Shown: positions 5,750 through 10,031 of the stretch, in pieces
Layout of the letters: the number at the start of each line of letters is the position of its first letter
Numbering within the stretch: the stretch's first letter is position 1
Origin: Bdellovibrio sp.
GTDB taxonomy: Bacteria; Bdellovibrionota; UBA1018
Length of the DNA stretch: 10,031 nucleotides
Direction of reading: 5' to 3'
NCBI GenBank assembly: GCA_016213345.1
Contig: JACRAO010000186.1
Location: 1 to 10,031, forward strand
Made by a program: the position numbers and the translations under genes
Notes under the pieces: generated by a model
Told to the model about the DNA's origin: nothing
Database searches by the model: none
Seen by the model: the letters and a program-made list of their open reading frames with translations, nothing else

Positions 5750-6694
5750 GTGTCACAAAAGCCTGTTTTAGGAAAGGGACTAGCTTCTTTACTGCCCGGT
5801 GCAAACTATCAACATACTCCTTCGACCGAACCAGCTTCGGGTGCTGTAGCGGCTGGACCCGCGTTACCCGTTATGCAAGAAGGTGTTTCGCGTGACAGAG
5901 TTTATGGGATTAGCTTGTTAAATATTGACGAACTAGAGGCAAATCCTTATCAACCACGCAGAGAGTTTGATGAAAAATCACTTCAGGAAATGGTTGTTTC
6001 GATAAAAACTAATGGGATTATACAACCGCTTGTGGTGCGAAAAAACGCTGAAGGCAAATATCAGTTAATTGCCGGAGAAAGAAGATTAAGAGCAGCTAAA
6101 CAAGCAGGATTAAAACAAGTGCCTGTTGTAATTAGAAAGTCTACAGATCGAGAGTCTTTAGAGTTGGCGCTGATCGAAAACATTCAGAGACAAGATCTAA
6201 ATTGCATTGACGAATCGCTTGCGTATTTGCAGCTAATTCAGGATTTTTCACTCACCCAAGAAGAAATTGCCGAACGCGTGGGGAAAGACAGAACAACAAT
6301 TGCTAATTTTTTACGATTATTAAGGCTCCCGGAGCTTATTATTGAAGACCTCAAAAAAGATATACTATCACTAGGCCATGGGAAAGTCCTTTTATCCATC
6401 GAAGACCCCAATGAAAAAATAAAATTAAGACACAGGATTGTTAAAGAAAAATTAAGCGTACGCGCATTAGAAGAACTTATTGAACAAACCAAAGACAATC
6501 AAAAATCAGAAAAACACCCAGAAGAAGTAAACACAGTAAAAAATAGGTTAAAAATGCTAGCTCTGGAACTCACAAAGAAATGGGGAATCAAAATTCGTAT
6601 CAAAGGCAGTGATCAAAAAGGAAAGATTGTATTGCATTATTCTACACGAGATGAGCTTGACCGCGTTATAAATATAATGCAAAACAAAAGCTAA
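5750..6694 (+). CDS. parB: Chromosome partitioning protein ParB
   Basis: ParB is the parS-binding CTPase clamp of the partition system. The 314-residue product begins with the ParA-contacting motif LGKGLASLLPG (residues 7-17), followed by a low-complexity Ala/Pro linker (about 18-47). The ParB/Srx-like CTP-binding domain spans roughly 56-130, with NPYQPRREF (65-73) and GERRLRAA (109-116). ENIQRQDLN (143-151) and the helix-turn-helix LTQEEIAERVGKDRTTIANFLRL (168-190) read parS, and the C-terminal part after about 255 should dimerise. Translation starts at GTG 5750, preceded at 9 bases by the very strong AAAGGAGG (5733-5740). The stop codon TAA shares its last base with the ATG of the bactofilin gene. 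Confidence 0.97.
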   Translation: MSQKPVLGKGLASLLPGANYQHTPSTEPASGAVAAGPALPVMQEGVSRDRVYGISLLNIDELEANPYQPRREFDEKSLQEMVVSIKTNGIIQPLVVRKNAEGKYQLIAGERRLRAAKQAGLKQVPVVIRKSTDRESLELALIENIQRQDLNCIDESLAYLQLIQDFSLTQEEIAERVGKDRTTIANFLRLLRLPELIIEDLKKDILSLGHGKVLLSIEDPNEKIKLRHRIVKEKLSVRALEELIEQTKDNQKSEKHPEEVNTVKNRLKMLALELTKKWGIKIRIKGSDQKGKIVLHYSTRDELDRVINIMQNKS

Positions 6695-7083
6695 TGACCA
6701 AACTAAAAGACCTTAGCGTTTCTGTAGATAATCTGACAGTGACTGGCATAATTGAGCCTGGTTGCGAGTTCGAAGGCAAACTCTGCTTTCGTGGTACCGT
6801 CAGGATTAGCGGGATTTTTAGAGGAGAAATATTTACACCCGATATTTTAATTATTGGCGAAGGTGCCAGGGTGAGAGGACAGATCCAAGCTGGCACTGTT
6901 GTGATCAATGGCGAAATGATAGGCACCGTCAAAGCCAAGCACCGCGTTGAGATTCATAAGCCAGCTATTTTTCGAGGTGATATTTTTACTCCTAGCCTAA
7001 AAGTTGACGAAGGAGTGATTTTCGAGGGAAGCAGCCGCATGGCGCAGCCCGCGCCACTTTATTCGCCGTTACCCCCACAATAA
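6694..7083 (+). CDS. Bactofilin-family cytoskeletal protein
   Basis: The 129-residue product is a bactofilin: a central beta-helix made of short repeated strands rich in glycine and hydrophobic residues, such as GIIEPGCEFEGKLCFRGTVRISG, GEIFTPDILIIGEGARVRGQI and GEMIGTVKAKHRVEIHKPAIFRGDIFTP (about residues 18-110). Short, flexible, proline-containing tails flank it, as usual for the family. Bactofilins polymerise without nucleotides into filaments and act as scaffolds for cell shape or for locating proteins. The ATG overlaps the parB stop (TAATG) and has no good ribosome-binding site, so translation is probably coupled to parB. In Myxococcus the bactofilins BacNOP, through PadC, anchor the ParABS system; a similar role here is an inference from gene order. 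Confidence 0.93.
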   Translation: MTKLKDLSVSVDNLTVTGIIEPGCEFEGKLCFRGTVRISGIFRGEIFTPDILIIGEGARVRGQIQAGTVVINGEMIGTVKAKHRVEIHKPAIFRGDIFTPSLKVDEGVIFEGSSRMAQPAPLYSPLPPQ

Positions 7084-7108
7084 ATCTTGTTTTAATGGTA
7101 GGGCTCAT

Positions 7109-7127
7109 GTTAAAAACTGATTTTAAC
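7109..7127 (+). promoter_or_regulatory. Small hairpin between bactofilin gene and atp genes
   Basis: GTTAAAA-ACTGA-TTTTAAC is a perfect 7-bp stem with a 5-base loop, followed by GTAGATTTTTTAG. The stem has a single G-C pair, so it would be a weak terminator or attenuator between the par-bactofilin and atp transcription units. The 69-bp spacer (7084-7152) shows no clear promoter. Confidence 0.4.
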
Positions 7128-7152
7128 GTAGATTTTTTAGCGAGGGTTCAGA

Positions 7153-7599
7153 GTGGATTCTATTGCAGAACAACTTGGATTAGATAAGACATTTTTTGTG
7201 CAGTTTTGCATTTTTATAGTTATATTTTTTCTGCTTTCGAGGATTTATTTTAAACCCTTCTTGGCTCTTTTTGAGGTAAGGCGCAAAAGGATGGTCGAAG
7301 ATAAGGAATCAGCAGAAAAACTACTCCTGACTGCGAAGTCTAAACTTGAGGAATATCAACGACGCCTACAAGAGGAGAGGCAAAATGCCAGAAAAGAATA
7401 TGAAAATGTGGTGATGGAGGCAAAGAAAGAAGAAGCCACCCTGTTGCAGCAAGCTAGAGAGGAGACTAAAAAAACAACTCAAAGCACAATGGAATCAATC
7501 AATATACAACGAGAGAAAATTAAAAAAGAAGTTGAAAAAGACATCGAAAATTTAGCACAAAAAGTAACAGAAACACTATTGACAAAGACCCAGCAATAA
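7153..7599 (+). CDS. atpF: F-type ATP synthase b-type subunit (first copy)
   Basis: The 148-residue product is a peripheral-stalk b-type subunit: one N-terminal membrane helix (about residues 13-30, FFVQFCIFIVIFFLLSRI), the short basic segment EVRRKRM, and a long charged coiled coil (about 48-143) full of Lys, Glu and Gln. It anchors the delta/alpha head to the membrane. Translation starts at GTG 7153; an in-frame TAG lies 15 bp upstream and no other start codon falls between, and GAGGG lies 7 bases before it. It is followed after 5 bp by a second b-type gene, so it is probably the b' partner of a heterodimeric stalk. Which of the two is b and which b' is not certain. Confidence 0.9.
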   Translation: MDSIAEQLGLDKTFFVQFCIFIVIFFLLSRIYFKPFLALFEVRRKRMVEDKESAEKLLLTAKSKLEEYQRRLQEERQNARKEYENVVMEAKKEEATLLQQAREETKKTTQSTMESINIQREKIKKEVEKDIENLAQKVTETLLTKTQQ

Positions 7600-7604
7600 A
7601 AAAT

Positions 7605-8078
7605 ATGGAAACACTAATTGCACCTACTGTAAATATTTTGGTTCTAGTTGGGTTTTTAGTTTATGTTTTGAGAAAACCACTTAAGGAGTTTGTCCAAACT
7701 CGACACGTCAATTGTCGCGAAGAGTTGCACAAGGTAACAGATCTTTTGAAAACAGCGTATGAACAGTTCAATGAATATACCGAAAAATTAAAAATGATCG
7801 AAACAGAAGCACTCTCATTGAAAGAACAAGCTTTGCAAGATGCAAAATACATGAAACTTAGAATTTTAAGTGATGCCAGAAAAAATTATGCGCGAGTTAT
7901 CAGTGATGCAAAGTTGGGGTGTGATTCGATGTTTTTAGAATTTAGACAGGAACTTCAAAAGGAGTTTGGTAATCGTGTTGTTGGCAGAGCCGAAAAACTT
8001 CTGGCTGAACGACTAACAAAAGATGATTGTATACGGTTAGGTCGGGAGTTTCCGAGACAAGTGGAGAGTGCTCCATGA
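7605..8078 (+). CDS. atpF: F-type ATP synthase b-type subunit (second copy)
   Basis: The 157-residue product is the second b-type peripheral-stalk subunit. A single membrane helix occupies about residues 5-22 (IAPTVNILVLVGFLVYVL), then RKPLKEFVQTRH and a long helical region to about residue 140, ending with the family-like VVGRAEKLLAERLTKDD. Its sequence differs strongly from the first copy, so this is an old paralogue pair rather than a recent duplication. There is no Shine-Dalgarno in the A-rich 5-bp gap before the ATG, so translation probably depends on ribosomes finishing the upstream gene. Its stop overlaps the atpH start as ATGA. Confidence 0.88.
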   Translation: METLIAPTVNILVLVGFLVYVLRKPLKEFVQTRHVNCREELHKVTDLLKTAYEQFNEYTEKLKMIETEALSLKEQALQDAKYMKLRILSDARKNYARVISDAKLGCDSMFLEFRQELQKEFGNRVVGRAEKLLAERLTKDDCIRLGREFPRQVESAP

Positions 8079-8647
8079 GTGTGGCTAGAGCTTATGCCAA
8101 AGCGCTTTATGAGACTGTTTTAGAGTCGGACCAGGGAGCGCATGCACATACAAACAATATTAAAAACCTAATTCACGACCAGGCAGTTGGATTTCAAAGT
8201 GTAATAGATCAACATAAAGAATTCAGAATAGCTATTTTAGGCCCAGTTACATCTCAAAAAGAAAAGATTTCATTAGTAAGAGAAGTTGCCAAAAAGTTCA
8301 ATTGCTCACAGGTATTTTTGAATTTTTTAAACTTGCTTATCAAAAAGGGGAGATTATACCTTTTACCAGAAATATTAGAAGCTTTTGAAAGTGTTTGTTT
8401 AGAGGCACACGGCGGAATTTATGGAACATTGGTTTCAGCTATTCCGGTTGAGCAGTCCTTAATTGACGAGTTGGTTGTTTCTTTTAAGAAAAAACTTGGT
8501 AAACAAGTTGAATTTAAAACGACGATTGATCCATCACTATTAGCTGGGATCAAAGTAACTGTCAATGGTGTGACATATGACGGCACGCTTTATTCAAAGT
8601 TAAAAAGACTTCGTGATAAGTTCGTTTTTGGCACCGCTTGGCATTAG
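8075..8647 (+). CDS. atpH: F-type ATP synthase delta subunit
   Basis: The 190-residue product matches the delta/OSCP family, which joins the top of the F1 head to the b stalk. The N-terminal six-helix domain (about residues 1-105) opens with the typical VARAYAKALYE and contains NFLNLLIKKGRLYLLPEI (about 83-100). The C-terminal part has the beta strands GTLVSAIPV, VEFKTTIDPSLLAGIKVTVNGVTYDGTLYSKLKRL that contact b. I start at ATG 8075: it gives the normal N-terminus, has GGAGAG 6 bases upstream, and overlaps the upstream stop as ATGA. A longer open frame begins at 8027 but adds 16 residues unlike the family. Confidence 0.93.
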   Translation: MSVARAYAKALYETVLESDQGAHAHTNNIKNLIHDQAVGFQSVIDQHKEFRIAILGPVTSQKEKISLVREVAKKFNCSQVFLNFLNLLIKKGRLYLLPEILEAFESVCLEAHGGIYGTLVSAIPVEQSLIDELVVSFKKKLGKQVEFKTTIDPSLLAGIKVTVNGVTYDGTLYSKLKRLRDKFVFGTAWH

Positions 8648-8675
8648 ATGATTTTATTTATAAAAAGAGGGAATT

Positions 8676-10031
8676 ATGCAAATTAGACCAGAAGAAATTA
8701 CGCAGATATTAAAAACACAGCTCATGGATTTTGATAAAAGGCTTGACGTTTCAGAAACAGGAACTGTCGTGTCGGTGGGTGACGGAGTTGCTAAAGTTTA
8801 TGGGTTAGAAAAGGCCATGTCTGGAGAACTTGTTGATTTTGGTGGCGGGGTTTCGGGTATGGTTTTGAATTTAGAAGAAGAAAGTGTCGGTATTGCTATC
8901 CTAGGTGATGATACGCTCATCAAAGAAGGTTCCACCGTCAAAAGAACAAATAAGATTGTACAAGTACCAGTAGGAGAGGAACTTGTGGGTCGAGTGGTAA
9001 ATGCGATGGGAGTTCCAATCGACGGAAAGGGTCCAATAAATGCAAAAAATTTCAGAAAAGTAGAGATAAAAGCTCCGGGCATTGTAGCTCGTCAACCCGT
9101 GAAAGAACCTTTACAAACAGGAATTAAACCAGTTGATAGCATGATTCCTATTGGACGGGGGCAGAGAGAATTAATTATTGGTGATAGACAAACAGGAAAG
9201 ACCGCACTTGTTGTTGACACGATTATCAATCAAAAAGGTAAAAACGCTTATTGTATATATGTAGCCATTGGTCAAAAACAATCCACGGTGGCACAAGTAG
9301 AGGACAAGCTCCGCTCGTTTGGTGCAATGGAGCACACTATAGTAGTAGTGGCAGCAGCTTCGGAGCAAGCCCCGTTACAGTTTATTGCTCCTTATTGTGG
9401 TGTAACGATGGGAGAGTGGTTTAGGGATAACGGGAAGCATGCAGTTATTTTTTATGATGATTTGACTAAGCAAGCGCAAGCGTATCGGCAGCTTTCTCTG
9501 TTACTGAGGAGACCACCGGGGCGCGAAGCTTTTCCGGGAGATGTTTTTTATCTGCATTCGAGACTTTTAGAAAGAGCTGCAAAGCTTTCTGACAAGCTTG
9601 GTGGAGGATCTCTTACGGCGCTACCTGTGATCGAAACACAAGCGGGGGATGTTTCTGCTTATATTCCTACTAATGTAATTTCCATCACGGACGGGCAAAT
9701 TTATTTAGAGTCGGATTTGTTTTTCTCTGGTATTCGCCCAGCAGTCAACGTTGGACTTTCGGTGTCCAGAGTGGGTGGAAATGCTCAAATTAAAGCTATG
9801 AGACAAGTGGCTGGAGCGTTGCGCTTGGAACTCGCTCAATTCCGTGAGCTTGCGGCCTTCGCTCAGTTCGGTTCTGATCTGGATAAAGCGACTCAAGCGC
9901 AGCTTGCTCGGGGTGAACGCTTAGTGGAAATTCTCAAACAAGGTCAATATCAGCCCATGCCTGTCGAGAAGCAAGTGTTGAGCATTTTTGCAGCAACCAA
10001 CGGCTGGGTGGATGAATATCCCAAAAATAAA
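8676..10031 (+). CDS. atpA: F-type ATP synthase alpha subunit (3' end outside window)
   Basis: AtpA forms the non-catalytic nucleotide-binding part of the alpha3beta3 head. The visible 452 codons lack a stop; the family is about 500-515 residues, so roughly 50-60 C-terminal residues lie beyond the window. The beta-barrel N-terminal domain has the signature VGDGVAKVYGL (34-44). The Walker A motif GDRQTGKT is at 169-176, the Walker B-type VIFYDD ends at 261-262, and PAVNVGLSVSRVGG contains the arginine finger at Arg365. The C-terminal helical domain begins after about 375. The ATG has GAGGG (8667-8671) just upstream and follows atpH after 28 bp. Genes for gamma, beta and epsilon would be expected just downstream. 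Confidence 0.98.
   Translation, partial: MQIRPEEITQILKTQLMDFDKRLDVSETGTVVSVGDGVAKVYGLEKAMSGELVDFGGGVSGMVLNLEEESVGIAILGDDTLIKEGSTVKRTNKIVQVPVGEELVGRVVNAMGVPIDGKGPINAKNFRKVEIKAPGIVARQPVKEPLQTGIKPVDSMIPIGRGQRELIIGDRQTGKTALVVDTIINQKGKNAYCIYVAIGQKQSTVAQVEDKLRSFGAMEHTIVVVAAASEQAPLQFIAPYCGVTMGEWFRDNGKHAVIFYDDLTKQAQAYRQLSLLLRRPPGREAFPGDVFYLHSRLLERAAKLSDKLGGGSLTALPVIETQAGDVSAYIPTNVISITDGQIYLESDLFFSGIRPAVNVGLSVSRVGGNAQIKAMRQVAGALRLELAQFRELAAFAQFGSDLDKATQAQLARGERLVEILKQGQYQPMPVEKQVLSIFAATNGWVDEYPKNK

Noticed and set aside
7094..7189. Possible small ORF between the bactofilin gene and atpF, starting at ATG 7094
   Set aside because: It overlaps the start of atpF in another frame, lacks a ribosome-binding site, and has no recognisable product.
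8798..9082. Minus-strand open frames opposite atpA (also 9171-9368 and 9705-9896)
   Set aside because: They are antisense shadows of a strongly conserved gene and show Ser/Thr/Pro-rich or Cys-rich products with no recognisable domain.

Overview
The window is a chromosomal housekeeping block from an AT-rich Gram-negative bacterium. The order mnmG-rsmG-parA-parB-bactofilin-atpF-atpF-atpH-atpA is the origin-proximal layout I associate with Bdellovibrio-like and other former deltaproteobacterial lineages (Bdellovibrionota/Oligoflexia, Myxococcota). Supporting this are two separate b-type ATP synthase subunits, an F1/b cluster lacking the a and c subunit genes, a parS sequence ending in GGAAC, and an outer-membrane-type small protein with a signal peptide. 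The taxon is inferred from synteny only.

Layout. Positions 1-123 hold a GC-rich fragment cut by the window edge and an AT-only hairpin. A tRNA-Gly(CCC) gene follows on the minus strand (124-197). Two more minus-strand genes come next: a short LysR-type regulator (230-1006) and a small exported beta-barrel-like protein (1115-1687), separated by a strong bidirectional terminator. The divergent spacer 1688-1826 separates these from a plus-strand series: mnmG (1827-3731) overlapping rsmG (3721-4383); a 511-bp gene-free spacer; parA (4895-5731), parB (5750-6694) and a bactofilin gene (6694-7083); then atpF' (7153), atpF (7605), atpH (8075) and atpA (8676), which runs off the right edge after 452 codons.

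How it works together. MnmG modifies wobble uridines in tRNA and RsmG methylates 16S rRNA. ParA, ParB and parS form the chromosome partition machine. The spacer in front of parA carries a perfect 16-bp parS palindrome, and a second copy differing by one base lies inside rsmG. The bactofilin start codon overlaps the parB stop codon, so a cytoskeletal polymer is translationally coupled to the segregation genes. The atp genes encode the peripheral stalk (two b subunits and delta) and the alpha subunit of F1.

The most unusual sequence is in the rsmG-parA spacer. An 88-base GC-rich core is enclosed by a 24-bp, almost purely A/T inverted repeat (23 Watson-Crick pairs plus one G-U in RNA). Two short hairpins in the core display GGAU in their loops. 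This looks like an inserted repeat or structured RNA element; its function is unknown. A separate perfect 11-bp GC-rich hairpin lies just upstream of parA. No CRISPR array, transposase or prophage gene is visible.
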